Shown here: one piece after another, positions 36,137-44,730 of the stretch
Numbering within the stretch: the stretch's first letter is position 1
How the letters are laid out: each line of letters starts with the position of its first letter
Assembly: GCF_900103525.1 (NCBI RefSeq)
Contig: NZ_FNHN01000001.1
Coordinates: 374,958-438,957 of the forward strand
From: Bacillus sp. OK048
GTDB taxonomy: Bacteria > Bacillota > Bacilli > Bacillales > Cytobacillaceae
Direction: 5' to 3'
DNA: 64,000 bases
Position numbers and translations under genes: made by a program
Notes under the pieces: generated by a model
Told to the model about the DNA's origin: nothing
Seen by the model: only the letters and a program-made list of their open reading frames with translations
Database searches by the model: none

Positions 36137-37117
36137 TTATACTAATACTTTTTTTAATTTTTCAATAAGCCCTGGGAGTACACTCTTATAATCGGCTACG
36201 ACACCAATATTCGCTCTTTTATAGATCGGTGCTTCGGGATCCAAATTAATGGCAACAACGGTTTTTGCATTGGTTATACCTGCTACGTGCTGACTGGCCC
36301 CAGAGATTCCAACTGCAATATAAAGGTCTGGTGCTACAACCGCTCCAGTCTGCCCGACCTGGAGATTGGACGGCACCCAGCCTGCATCGCATGCTGCCCG
36401 TGACGCTCCTACCGTCCCACCTAGTATACCAGCGAGTGCTTGCAGGTATTTGAAGCCTTCAGCACCGCCAATTCCACGACCACCAGCTATGATGATCGAA
36501 GCATCCTCAAGTCGAACATCTGATAGAGCTGACTGTATTTTCACGACTAACTTTGTGACAATCATATCTTCAGATGGAAAAAAGTCCACTGGGATTATTT
36601 CACCGGTGCATGTCTCGTCTACCTGTGCTAACTCTTGACTCTTTTTCCGTACACCCACGACTACTTTAGGACGGGTTGTTGTATATTCTCCAAATGCTTT
36701 GTCTCCATATATGGGGCGAATCCACTTCAGTTTTTCCTGATTGTGATTGAAGTCGACTACTTCAGTGATCGCTGATGCACCAATTCTCACAGCCAAGCGT
36801 CCTGCAATCTCCTTACCGATACGATTAAAAGATAGGACAAGAATGTCAGCACCAGACTGTTGAAAAACTGTGTATATACTATTTGTATATAAATCAACAT
36901 CGTATTCAGCAAGTAATGGATTTGTAACGGTGTAGGCGATACTCGCTCCACAGGCAATCGCTTCTTTCGCCCCAGCCGTGGTAATAGCACCAAGTAAGAC
37001 TGCTCGCACTTCCCCACCAGCAGAACTGGCCAAGCGGTTCCCGAACGATAGTGCTTCTCGGGCACTTGAGCTTATGCCTTCACCCTCCTGATGTGCAAAT
37101 ACAAGAACTTTAGTCAT
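36137..37117 (-). CDS. etfA: Electron transfer flavoprotein, alpha subunit
   Basis: A 326-residue ETF alpha subunit. The C-terminal FAD domain shows GGRGIGGAEGFKYLQALAGILGG, GASRAACDAGWVP, GQTGAVVAPDLYIAVGISGASQHVAGI and INLDPEAPIYKRANIGVVAD. RBS GGAGGTGAG. It forms a heterodimer with EtfB and passes electrons from flavin dehydrogenases to the quinone pool via ETF-QO, or back to enzymes. As the last gene of the flavoenzyme operon it is a pathway-dedicated ETF, not the housekeeping fixBA-type pair. Confidence 0.92.
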   Translation of the reverse strand: MTKVLVFAHQEGEGISSSAREALSFGNRLASSAGGEVRAVLLGAITTAGAKEAIACGASIAYTVTNPLLAEYDVDLYTNSIYTVFQQSGADILVLSFNRIGKEIAGRLAVRIGASAITEVVDFNHNQEKLKWIRPIYGDKAFGEYTTTRPKVVVGVRKKSQELAQVDETCTGEIIPVDFFPSEDMIVTKLVVKIQSALSDVRLEDASIIIAGGRGIGGAEGFKYLQALAGILGGTVGASRAACDAGWVPSNLQVGQTGAVVAPDLYIAVGISGASQHVAGITNAKTVVAINLDPEAPIYKRANIGVVADYKSVLPGLIEKLKKVLV

Positions 37118-37130
37118 GGTTACTCACCTC

Positions 37131-37925
37131 CTATAAAATCTTCAGTTCCAAAAGTTTATCAGCTAGTTCATTCCCGAGCTCTACTCCATCGTTTCCAGGT
37201 AATATTTTGCAGGTGACATCCCTGTTTACTATGTATGCCCGCTCCAGTTTAACACCTGGTTGGGAGCGTTCAGCATCTAGCTTTAGATCTTCAGGTTCTA
37301 TCAGTCTTATCGGCTTGCTTCTAGAGAGCCTGATATCCTTGACTTTTGGAAGGCGCGGGACATTTGTTTCAGAGCTAATAATAGTGAAAATAGCAGGCGT
37401 TGGCACGCTCACTACTGAATATCCACCATCTGCCTCAATGGTAGCCTTCACAGAATCATTTTCCACTTCCAAGTCAGAAACTAATGTTATACAAGCTATT
37501 CCCAGTTCCTCTGCCAATACGGGTCCAACCAGACACTCCTCGATATCACTTGCCTGGTAGCCAGTCAGTACCAGTTGTGCTCCACCTAATTCAGTAATAG
37601 TTTGAGCAAGGATATGACCAACAGCTTGACCATCTAAATCCTCCCATTCTGAATCCCAGACCCTGACAGCAGTATTGGCTGTGAAAGCGAGCGCCCTACG
37701 AAGTATCTCTTCCGAATCCTCGTCACCCAAACAGATGGCTGTAACCGTTGCACCCGGTATCTTATCGCGAAGTTGAATAGCCAATTCAAGTGCGTTTTCA
37801 GCAAACGAGTCCAGAACCATGTCAGCGTCCCCAGTTTCTGGACGATTGGTTGCAGAATCGATTTGAAAATAACGTGGTGTGATTTCAGGATCAAGAACTT
37901 GTTTAAGGCAAACGACAATTTGCAT
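37131..37925 (-). CDS. etfB: Electron transfer flavoprotein, beta subunit
   Basis: A 264-residue ETF beta subunit. The AMP-site and partner loops read MQIVVCLKQVLDPEI, DMVLDSFAENALELAIQLRD (the recognition region), VTAICLGDEDSEEILRRALA and LVLTGYQASDIEECLVGPVLAEELG. Directly precedes etfA (13 bases). RBS GAGGTGAAAAG. Its likely partners are the operon's fumarate-reductase-like flavoproteins or the ACAD-fold enzyme; the sequence does not decide between them. Confidence 0.9.
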   Translation of the reverse strand: MQIVVCLKQVLDPEITPRYFQIDSATNRPETGDADMVLDSFAENALELAIQLRDKIPGATVTAICLGDEDSEEILRRALAFTANTAVRVWDSEWEDLDGQAVGHILAQTITELGGAQLVLTGYQASDIEECLVGPVLAEELGIACITLVSDLEVENDSVKATIEADGGYSVVSVPTPAIFTIISSETNVPRLPKVKDIRLSRSKPIRLIEPEDLKLDAERSQPGVKLERAYIVNRDVTCKILPGNDGVELGNELADKLLELKIL

Positions 37926-37957
37926 TTTCTCTTTTCACCTCTCATATTTATTTTGAA

Positions 37958-38803
37958 TCAAACGTTTATCCCTTTGACTGACAGACCATTATCATTTCTT
38001 GGATTTGGTGAAGCTTCAAGCCCATACATTTCACGCAGTCTCTCCACTGCCTCAACAGGTGGTTTAGCATTGAAATATCCACGGCGGGTCATATACACTC
38101 CCGATACTCTGCGCAAGTCAGCTAATGACTCGCACATTTTAATTCCCGCTCCAAAAGAATCGACAATTGGTACGTCACCAATCCTTGAAATACCGTTCGC
38201 AGCTAAAAAGACATTCATCGGTCCCTCTCCTGGAACAATTACATCGGCGCCTTGAGAAATGGCTGATTCCGCTGCCTTAATAAAGGAATCAATTACTGGT
38301 TCAGGATCATTAAACCCTGCAAGGATCGCATCAAAGCCAACATCGGTTTGAACTATTGGTCCTAGCTTGCCACCAAGACCGTATCTCGCCGCATTCTGAC
38401 GAAGTTCATCAGCGAGCGGTGCCAGAAAATTCACCACACCAATACAGTCACCAAGCATAGAAGCCATATGGAAGGAGGCTTGACCATATCCCACGACTGG
38501 AATATCTACTAAGGTTCGAGCTTCTAAAAGTCCTACATCTGGGATGGTCGCAATAAACATCGCATCATACCCTGCCTTTTCCGCCATTAGAGCAGCCCTT
38601 ATAAACTGTTCTCTGTGGAGATTTTGCAAATATGCGTGGGTAATAAAAATCCCCGGATAATGTGTGGGGTATGTCTCCGCAGTCATACCGTGTAACACGA
38701 CCTCAACATCCGGACGGGCAATCCGGCTTACATGATTGATAATTGCATCTCGGTATTGTGGAACCCGATCTATCGTCGTAAGACTCTGGTGCCAGATTTT
38801 CAT
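37958..38803 (-). CDS. Asp/Glu/hydantoin racemase-superfamily protein lacking both catalytic cysteines
   Basis: A 281-residue member of the Asp/Glu/hydantoin racemase superfamily (also maleate isomerase and arylmalonate decarboxylase). The N-lobe has MKIWHQSLTTIDRVPQYRDAI and the C-lobe VIDSFIKAAESAISQGADVIVP. Where racemases carry a cysteine after the third and sixth strands (GCxGDP, GCTGM), this protein has ATIPDVGLLEA and VPGEGPMN. So it should not be a two-cysteine racemase. Decarboxylase, isomerase or binding roles are possible. It is translated before etfB and preceded by a 20-bp tandem repeat. Confidence 0.72.
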   Translation of the reverse strand: MKIWHQSLTTIDRVPQYRDAIINHVSRIARPDVEVVLHGMTAETYPTHYPGIFITHAYLQNLHREQFIRAALMAEKAGYDAMFIATIPDVGLLEARTLVDIPVVGYGQASFHMASMLGDCIGVVNFLAPLADELRQNAARYGLGGKLGPIVQTDVGFDAILAGFNDPEPVIDSFIKAAESAISQGADVIVPGEGPMNVFLAANGISRIGDVPIVDSFGAGIKMCESLADLRRVSGVYMTRRGYFNAKPPVEAVERLREMYGLEASPNPRNDNGLSVKGINV

Positions 38804-38836
38804 AAATGAACCTCCTTTTTAGATCATTCTTGTTTT

Positions 38837-38903
38837 ATCTGCGATAATCTAAATATATCTGCGTTAATCCAAATAGATCTGCGATAATCGAAATATATCT
38901 GCG
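38837..38903. repeat. 20-bp direct tandem repeat, three full copies plus seven bases
   Basis: Unit ATCTGCGATAATCTAAATAT at 38837-38856, 38857-38876 and 38877-38896, then ATCTGCG. Copies differ at two to three positions. It occupies the only long gap (118 bases) inside the ten-gene operon, between the FAD oxidoreductase and racemase-like genes. The 20-bp period equals about two helical turns. Confidence 0.75.
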
Positions 38904-38921
38904 TTCCGCGTATTCTATTAA

Positions 38922-40298
38922 TCATTTAACTGGTAAATTAGCCAATGCCTCTTGAACCGCAATTCGGCCGAATACAGCAGCCTTCCCTAATGAGCTGCCT
39001 GTCATGTAACCAGCCCCGTGAAATCCTCCTGTTACCTCCCCAGCAGCAAATAATCCTTGAATTGCCTCCCCAAAAGGATTGATTACCTGTGCAGAATCAT
39101 TCACTGCTATACCTGCATAGGTTGCCAGCATAGCAACCGTTGATTCAAATGCATAAAAAGGTGCCTTTTCAATTGGAGTCGGGTTTCCATAATTATGTGT
39201 TAACGACTTTCGTCCAAAATCTGGTTCCTCTCCACTCTTAACACCTTGATTATATTTAGAAATGGTCTCTTCCAGCACTTCAACCGGCACATCAATGCAG
39301 TCAGCAAGTTCATCTAAGGTTTCTGCTTTATACAGAAGGCGGCGACGTTCTAACAATTCCAAATCGTAGAGAGGGTCATCAGAGACACTCTTATCCATTA
39401 CGGTTTGATCCCAAATCTGGTACGTAATCCCGTCTGGCTGCTCGAATGCTGCTTTTCCTAATAACTTATAGGAAATCGACTCATTTACAAAACGCTTACC
39501 TAGTTGATTGACCATGATCGCACCCTTATAAAAAGCTAAACCCTGAGACTTCACCGCCCCTGCTGCTGTTGGATGAAAGCCATAGGTTCCATTCAAATAT
39601 GGAAGGTCTTGAACCCAGGCCCCATGCTCCCATGCCATTTTGATACCATCACCCTGATTACCCGCGCCACCAATTCTTAAAGCGCATTTTAATTGTGGTG
39701 CAAATTGTCCGAGTAGCTCTTCACTTTTTGAAAAACCGCCAGAGGTAATAATAATACCTTTTGTGGCAAGAGCCTTTTGTTTTTTACCTTCATGCTCATA
39801 AATAACCTGTTCTATCCTGCCATCCGTATTCTTCAGGAGCCTTTTAACCTCCGCATTTAAAACAATCGTTACGTTAGCTAGTTTTTTCACCCTAAGGTTT
39901 AATGTCTGAATGGCTTGGTGTGGATCAATAATATGACCGCGTGGTACACTATGTCCGCTAACAGCTTCCAGCGAACGAAACTCAACTCCATGATCTACCA
40001 GCCATTGGTAAGTCTCCAACTGTCTTTCTCCATAGACTTCAACAAGTTTCAGATTGTTTACCCCGCCGCCAACCTCTATCATGTCATCAATCAGCGACTC
40101 AGTAGAGTCGATTATCCCAGTATTCTTTTGCATATCAGTGTTAGCGAATGCCATATATCCCGAGCTAAGGACAGTACTACCGCCAAGTTCATCATTTTTT
40201 TCAAGGAGCAGGACGCTCGCGCCCTGCTCACCAGCTTCGACAGCGGCACACATTCCCGCAAGTCCACCGCCTATTATAATTAATTCATAGCTATCCAC
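38922..40298 (-). CDS. FAD-dependent fumarate-reductase/ketosteroid-dehydrogenase-like oxidoreductase (1)
   Basis: A 458-residue flavoprotein of the soluble fumarate reductase / 3-ketosteroid dehydrogenase family. The FAD dinucleotide motif is LIIIGGGLAGMCAAVEAGEQ, followed by NDELGGSTVLSSGYMAFA. A capping domain covers about 130-340, and the FAD-sealing C-terminus is GLFAAGEVTGGFHGAGYMTGSS. No heme-binding CxxCH and no signal peptide, so cytosolic. Start GTG after CGAGGAGTG. It may reduce or desaturate an alicyclic/enone intermediate, with electrons via ETF. Three such paralogs occur in the island. Confidence 0.83.
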   Translation of the reverse strand: MDSYELIIIGGGLAGMCAAVEAGEQGASVLLLEKNDELGGSTVLSSGYMAFANTDMQKNTGIIDSTESLIDDMIEVGGGVNNLKLVEVYGERQLETYQWLVDHGVEFRSLEAVSGHSVPRGHIIDPHQAIQTLNLRVKKLANVTIVLNAEVKRLLKNTDGRIEQVIYEHEGKKQKALATKGIIITSGGFSKSEELLGQFAPQLKCALRIGGAGNQGDGIKMAWEHGAWVQDLPYLNGTYGFHPTAAGAVKSQGLAFYKGAIMVNQLGKRFVNESISYKLLGKAAFEQPDGITYQIWDQTVMDKSVSDDPLYDLELLERRRLLYKAETLDELADCIDVPVEVLEETISKYNQGVKSGEEPDFGRKSLTHNYGNPTPIEKAPFYAFESTVAMLATYAGIAVNDSAQVINPFGEAIQGLFAAGEVTGGFHGAGYMTGSSLGKAAVFGRIAVQEALANLPVK

Positions 40299-40304
40299 GT
40301 GTCA

Positions 40305-40751
40305 TCACTCCTCGGATTCAAAGGCTTTTAACACTTCTAATCCAGCTTGACATACCTGCATATCGTGAGAATAATGTCCGCCGCTCACTCCGATTCCACC
40401 TATAAGCTCGTTATTGATTTTTATTGGGTATCCGCCGCCAAAAATAACGAGTCTTGGAGTGTGGACAATCCCATGAAGCAATGGTGGATCATCCTTCAAT
40501 CTGTCGTACCACTCATGTGTAGCACGGTTATAGGCAGCGGCAGAAAATGCTTTATTTTGAGCGATTTCTAGACTTAATATTGGTGCTCCGTCCATCGCAT
40601 AAAAAGCTTTTAAATTACCAGGTTTATCGACGATTGCAATACTGAATGGCATTCCGAGTTCTTGCCCCTTTGCTAATGCCGCTTCTAACATTTTATTTGC
40701 TAAAGCTAGACTGATATTTTTTGATTCAATTGCTGTTGTAAAGTTTTCCAT
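40305..40751 (-). CDS. GlcG/HbpS-family protein
   Basis: A 148-residue protein of the GlcG/HbpS family. It shows AIESKNISLALANKMLEAALAKGQELGMPFSIAIVDKPGNLKAFYAMDGAPILS, then GGYPIKINNELIGGIGVSGGHYSHDMQVCQAGLEVLKAF. HbpS of Streptomyces binds heme and senses redox; many homologs sit in aromatic or flavin catabolic clusters with unknown biochemistry. Start at 40751 after AAGGGGAG. Its end overlaps the ribosome-site region of the next gene, showing tight coupling. Confidence 0.8.
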   Translation of the reverse strand: MENFTTAIESKNISLALANKMLEAALAKGQELGMPFSIAIVDKPGNLKAFYAMDGAPILSLEIAQNKAFSAAAYNRATHEWYDRLKDDPPLLHGIVHTPRLVIFGGGYPIKINNELIGGIGVSGGHYSHDMQVCQAGLEVLKAFESEE

Positions 40752-40781
40752 TTTTCTCCCCTTTTCTATCAACATTTTAGT

Positions 40782-41510
40782 TTATAAATTTACTGGTCTT
40801 CCATTCCCAAATGCCTCGATTACTGTTGCCGATACGGCTTTCATTTTTGGCAGGCATAAATCAACAATTACATTTGCCATGTCAATTGGATGCAGCCAAT
40901 TATCTTTGTTCGCATCCGGAGCAATATCTGCCATCATCTTTGTGTCAACTGGCCCTGGGCAGACAGCATTTACCCGAACATTAAATGGTTTTAACTCTTC
41001 ACCTAATGCTTTGGTAAATCCAATAACGGCCCATTTAGAGGTAATATAGGCACTCCTATCCGGGCCGCCTTTTGTTCCCCAAATGGATGATACATTGATA
41101 ATGACACCATTTCTTTTCTCTTTCATTTGCGGAACTACTGCTTTCGTACATAAAAATACACCGCGGGTATTGACATCTTGGACAAAGTCCCACTCGTCAA
41201 CCGTCGTTTCATCGAATGGCTTTAGGAGCATGACACCGGCGTTATTGATTAAAATATCAATACTTCCGAGTTTTTCCACTGTTTCCTGAATAGCTTTGTT
41301 CACATCATACTCAGAGCGTACATCACCAGCTACAGCGATGGCTTCGCCTCCTAGCTCTTCCGTAATATAAGCAGCCACTTCCGTAGTTTCTGATAAACTT
41401 CGAGAAAAAACAGCTACTTTTGCCCCCTGCTTTGCTAAAAGCAGGCAGGTTTCCCGGCCAATCCCTCTGCCGCCGCCAGTTACAAATGCGACTTTTTGTT
41501 CTAAATTCAA
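40782..41510 (-). CDS. Short-chain dehydrogenase/reductase
   Basis: A 242-residue classical SDR. The cofactor motif is VTGGGRGIGRETCLLL (TGxxxGxG), the NNAG motif is NNAGVMLL, and the catalytic triad is Ser in NVSSIWG with Tyr/Lys in SAYITSKWAVIG. ...PGPVDT follows, as in the family. A basic residue pair (FSRSL) after the second strand suggests NADP(H) preference. Start TTG behind GGGGTGACC. In context it should oxidise or reduce an alcohol/ketone intermediate of the island's pathway. Confidence 0.85.
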   Translation of the reverse strand: MNLEQKVAFVTGGGRGIGRETCLLLAKQGAKVAVFSRSLSETTEVAAYITEELGGEAIAVAGDVRSEYDVNKAIQETVEKLGSIDILINNAGVMLLKPFDETTVDEWDFVQDVNTRGVFLCTKAVVPQMKEKRNGVIINVSSIWGTKGGPDRSAYITSKWAVIGFTKALGEELKPFNVRVNAVCPGPVDTKMMADIAPDANKDNWLHPIDMANVIVDLCLPKMKAVSATVIEAFGNGRPVNL

Positions 41511-41537
41511 GTTTGGTCACCCCTTTAAATTCTTAGA

Positions 41538-42959
41538 TTAAACCTCAAGTTTCTTATCACTGCTTACATAAGAAGCTGCATGCTCTCCTGCACGGCGCCC
41601 AAACACAAGCCCACGAAGTACGGATGTACCGCCAGGATATTTCCCATAGTAAAGGCCGGCTGTTTCACCTGCTACATACAAACCAGGAATGACATCATCA
41701 TCCTGTGATAAGACCCGGCCATGGGTGTCGGATGCTAAGCCACCATTGGTAAAAACATTGGAGCAAACAATTGGGTAAGCAATAAACGGCGCTTTATCAA
41801 TCGTAATCGCCCAGTTTGATTTAGCTGGTGTAATCCCAACAGCCTGTTTTCCATCTTTCTTATCCCAGTGGAATTCCCCTGGCTGGACTGCAGCATTAAA
41901 CGCTTCTACCGTTGCAGTCAACTGATCTGCAGGCACACCAATCTTCTCGGCAAGTTCTTCAAGTGTATCTGCGACAATAGCTGGTTTATCCGTTTCTAAT
42001 GCCCGCTCATAATTGGGAATATCATACATCTTTTGATCACTAATCATATAAGCGATATGTCCATGCAAATCGTAGAAAATTTTACGTGCCACCTCTTCAT
42101 ACTGCTCATCAATCGTGGTTATTCCTTCATCGACAAAACGCTTGCCATTCTTATCAATTAATATCGCGTATGGATAGGTCATTACGGCTGCTTCTTCCCG
42201 CTTACTTCTTGGATCAACAGGTTCTGCATGGAAGGCATCAAATTGTCCAGCACCCTTCGCCCCAATGGCCATCGCCATCCGAATTGCTTCACCTTTGTTA
42301 AATAAACCGCCCTCAGCCACTGTAGGAATCTTATGAGCATTTCGACCAATATACTGGGCCATCATTTCTTGATTTCCCTGGAATCCACCAGCTGCAAGTA
42401 CCACTGCTCCCACTTTAAGCTCAAGGGAATTCCCACCCTTTACCCGGATCATGAGTCCATTCACTGAACCCTCATCATCAAGCAGTAATTTCCATGCAGT
42501 TGCTTCGTAAATGATCTCGACACCTAGTCCGCCAGCCCGGCGAGAAAGCGTATCTATAATGGCTCGTCCTCCGCCAACTGGAAGCAAACGAGGCTTCGAA
42601 GCAGTAAGAAACATGGTCGGAAGGTAGTCGAACTCAACTCCTTTTTCTTCTACCCACCGAAGTGTGCTGCCCGCATTTTGTGCGAGAGTTTCTATGTACT
42701 CCCGGTCCGAATAATTATCCGAAAAGGCTAACATGTCTTCGACAAAATTGTCGGCAATTTCATCGAGATTTTTCATGCGCATATAAGAGGCAGTCCACCT
42801 AGAATTTCCACCCCTATGATCAAAATCCGCACGTTCTAATATGGCAATTTTTAAGTTTTTCCCTGTCTTTTTCGCGCTTTCTGCAGCTGATAAAGCTGCA
42901 GCAGTTCCGGTAACTCCACATCCGATTACGACGATGTCATAGTCTAATTCTTTCTCCAC
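41538..42959 (-). CDS. FAD-dependent fumarate-reductase/tricarballylate-dehydrogenase-like oxidoreductase (2)
   Basis: A 473-residue flavoprotein. FAD binding begins with DIVVIGCGVTGTAAALSA, and the second strand has AILERADFDHRGGNSRWTASYMRM. The active-site region includes HAEPVDPRSKREEAAVMTYPYAI and KRFVDEGITTIDEQYEEVA. The sealing region is GLYVAGETAGLYYGKYPGGTSVLRGLVFGRRAGEHAA. This is the TcuA/FRD-type fold, with R/Y active-site residues but no covalent flavin motif that I recognise. Start GTG after GGAGG. Electron partner: probably ETF. Confidence 0.84.
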   Translation of the reverse strand: MEKELDYDIVVIGCGVTGTAAALSAAESAKKTGKNLKIAILERADFDHRGGNSRWTASYMRMKNLDEIADNFVEDMLAFSDNYSDREYIETLAQNAGSTLRWVEEKGVEFDYLPTMFLTASKPRLLPVGGGRAIIDTLSRRAGGLGVEIIYEATAWKLLLDDEGSVNGLMIRVKGGNSLELKVGAVVLAAGGFQGNQEMMAQYIGRNAHKIPTVAEGGLFNKGEAIRMAMAIGAKGAGQFDAFHAEPVDPRSKREEAAVMTYPYAILIDKNGKRFVDEGITTIDEQYEEVARKIFYDLHGHIAYMISDQKMYDIPNYERALETDKPAIVADTLEELAEKIGVPADQLTATVEAFNAAVQPGEFHWDKKDGKQAVGITPAKSNWAITIDKAPFIAYPIVCSNVFTNGGLASDTHGRVLSQDDDVIPGLYVAGETAGLYYGKYPGGTSVLRGLVFGRRAGEHAASYVSSDKKLEV

Positions 42960-42978
42960 TTTCTTGTCCTCCTTGTAT

Positions 42979-43851
42979 TTATTCGCTATATAAATACTTC
43001 TTTTCCCACTCTTTTATTTGATTAAGTTTAAAAAGTGACTGCCTTTCTTCCCAGGTACAGATCAAATTTAATAGATTTTCTTGTGAACCCTCTTCTTTTA
43101 AAATTCGTAAAGAATCCGTTATCCCTTTAATTGCCGAACGTAGTACTGTATTCGCACAAAGCATGATTTTAAATCCTAGGTCTTCTGCTTCTTTTAAGGA
43201 AATAAGCGGGGTCCTGCCGCCTTCTACCAGATTAATCACTTGTGGAATTCCTTTTAGTGAGTGTGTTATTTGCTGCAATTGATCAATAGTGGTCGGTGCT
43301 TCAACAAAAATAATGTCAGCACCAGCTTCTGAATAGGCATGGGCTCTATCTAATGCGTCCTCAATTCCATTAACAGCTAGAGCATCCGTACGAGCCATGA
43401 TTGCCAAATTTTCATCATGTCTTGCATCTAATGCCGCTTTGATTTTCCCGACCATTTCTTCTTTTGAAATGACTTCTTTTCCACTGAAATGCCCGCATTT
43501 CTTTGGTGAGACTTGATCCTCCATTTGAATGGCTGCGACACCTGCTCGTTCAAACTCTCTAACCGTACGCAAAACATTAATGGCATTTCCGAATCCTGTA
43601 TCACCATCAACTACGATCGGTTTTGTGGTAACCTCTGTCATTCTAGCAACAATATCAACTACTTCCTTCAACGAGGTCAGTCCGACATCTGCCCAACCTA
43701 ATTGGGCATTCGATATACCTGCTCCCGTTGCATAAATAGCCTTAAATCCAATTTCCTCTATTAATCTAGCAGACATCGCATCATAAGCACCTGGTAAGAT
43801 AAAGGAGCCTGGCTCGTTTATCAGGTTTTGAAAATCTCTCGTTTTACTCAT
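42979..43851 (-). CDS. Isocitrate lyase/PEP mutase-superfamily lyase
   Basis: A 290-residue (beta/alpha)8 lyase of the ICL/PEP-mutase superfamily. It shows FILPGAYDAMSARLIEEIGFKAIYATGAG, VDGDTGFGNAINVLRTVREFERAGVAAIQMEDQ and the KKCGHFSGKE loop with the catalytic cysteine used by methylisocitrate, dimethylmalate and oxaloacetate C–C lyases. ARTDAL and EAGADIIFVEAP follow. RBS TAGGAGC. It probably cleaves a short-chain 2-hydroxy- or 2-oxo-dicarboxylate formed lower in the pathway (2,3-dimethylmalate lyase and oxaloacetase are relatives). Confidence 0.85.
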   Translation of the reverse strand: MSKTRDFQNLINEPGSFILPGAYDAMSARLIEEIGFKAIYATGAGISNAQLGWADVGLTSLKEVVDIVARMTEVTTKPIVVDGDTGFGNAINVLRTVREFERAGVAAIQMEDQVSPKKCGHFSGKEVISKEEMVGKIKAALDARHDENLAIMARTDALAVNGIEDALDRAHAYSEAGADIIFVEAPTTIDQLQQITHSLKGIPQVINLVEGGRTPLISLKEAEDLGFKIMLCANTVLRSAIKGITDSLRILKEEGSQENLLNLICTWEERQSLFKLNQIKEWEKKYLYSE

Positions 43852-43863
43852 AGTTTTAAGCTC

Positions 43864-44682
43864 CTAACATACTATTAGTTGATCCTTTTGGATCCTGTAA
43901 TGCCATTGAATTGATATTTCCCCCTTAATATATTGGGGAATCTCTGACAGTGACTTAAGAGATTTACATTTTTCATCAACGGTTACTAACACTTCCGCAC
44001 GAATTGATACACTACCTTTATTTATGGTAACGGCATACTGTCCAGCAGATGGTAGTGTGTAGTAAGGTAGAATGTTAATAGACTCACCGTCCCAATTACA
44101 TTCATTCTCGTAGTATCTTCCTAGAAAATCTGGCAGCTCATCAACACGTCCATTCGAAATTCTTTCACGGATACATGTGGAACTGATTTTTTCGCCTCGG
44201 CATACAACTTTATCCACTTTTGTTACCTCGATGATTCCACTAGAATCACTTTTTAGACGTTCTAGATTCCCTGCTCCTTTAAACCCATATGAAAAATCAA
44301 AACCAGCTACTGCATGGATAACACCAAGATTGAGTAGGTATTTGGCAACATATTGTTCAGGCGATAATGCAGCAAATTCTTTCGTAAATTCAACAATGTA
44401 AACTATATCTACACCAAGTTCCTGGAGCCTTTTCTCTTTTTCGGAAAGGGGCATTAGATAGTCGACTTGGATTTTCCCATCTGATAAAACGGATTTCGGA
44501 TGAGGAAAGAAACTCATAACAGCCACTGGAATATTTTTCGCCTTTGCAATCTTTATGGCTGTTTTTACCACTTCTTGATGTCCATTATGGAGACCGTCAA
44601 AAAATCCAAGGGCCATTACACATGGTTTTGCCTTCTCCTGCCATTGCGCCAAATTTTCCCAATTCAAATAAATTGTTTCCAT
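43864..44682 (-). CDS. Dedicated FAD synthetase (RibF-like, kinase domain degenerate)
   Basis: A 272-residue RibF homolog. The N-terminal nucleotidyl-transferase domain is intact: GFFDGLHNGHQEVV (HxGH), FFPHPKSVL, AVAGFDFSYGFKGAGNLERL and ISSTCIRERI. The C-terminal riboflavin kinase domain is shortened and lacks the conserved PTAN and NFGxxPTF motifs. It should therefore adenylylate FMN to FAD but not phosphorylate riboflavin. Start at 44682 after AAGGAGACTG. Lying inside an operon of flavoenzymes, it probably supplies FAD locally. The genome should carry a normal RibC as well. Confidence 0.82.
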   Translation of the reverse strand: METIYLNWENLAQWQEKAKPCVMALGFFDGLHNGHQEVVKTAIKIAKAKNIPVAVMSFFPHPKSVLSDGKIQVDYLMPLSEKEKRLQELGVDIVYIVEFTKEFAALSPEQYVAKYLLNLGVIHAVAGFDFSYGFKGAGNLERLKSDSSGIIEVTKVDKVVCRGEKISSTCIRERISNGRVDELPDFLGRYYENECNWDGESINILPYYTLPSAGQYAVTINKGSVSIRAEVLVTVDEKCKSLKSLSEIPQYIKGEISIQWHYRIQKDQLIVC

Positions 44683-44730
44683 ACAGTCTCCTTTTCCTTT
44701 TGATCGATTATTTTGCATCACGCAAATAGA

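Noticed and set aside
38837-38903. CRISPR array
   Set aside because: The 20-bp units are directly abutted with no spacers and only three copies.
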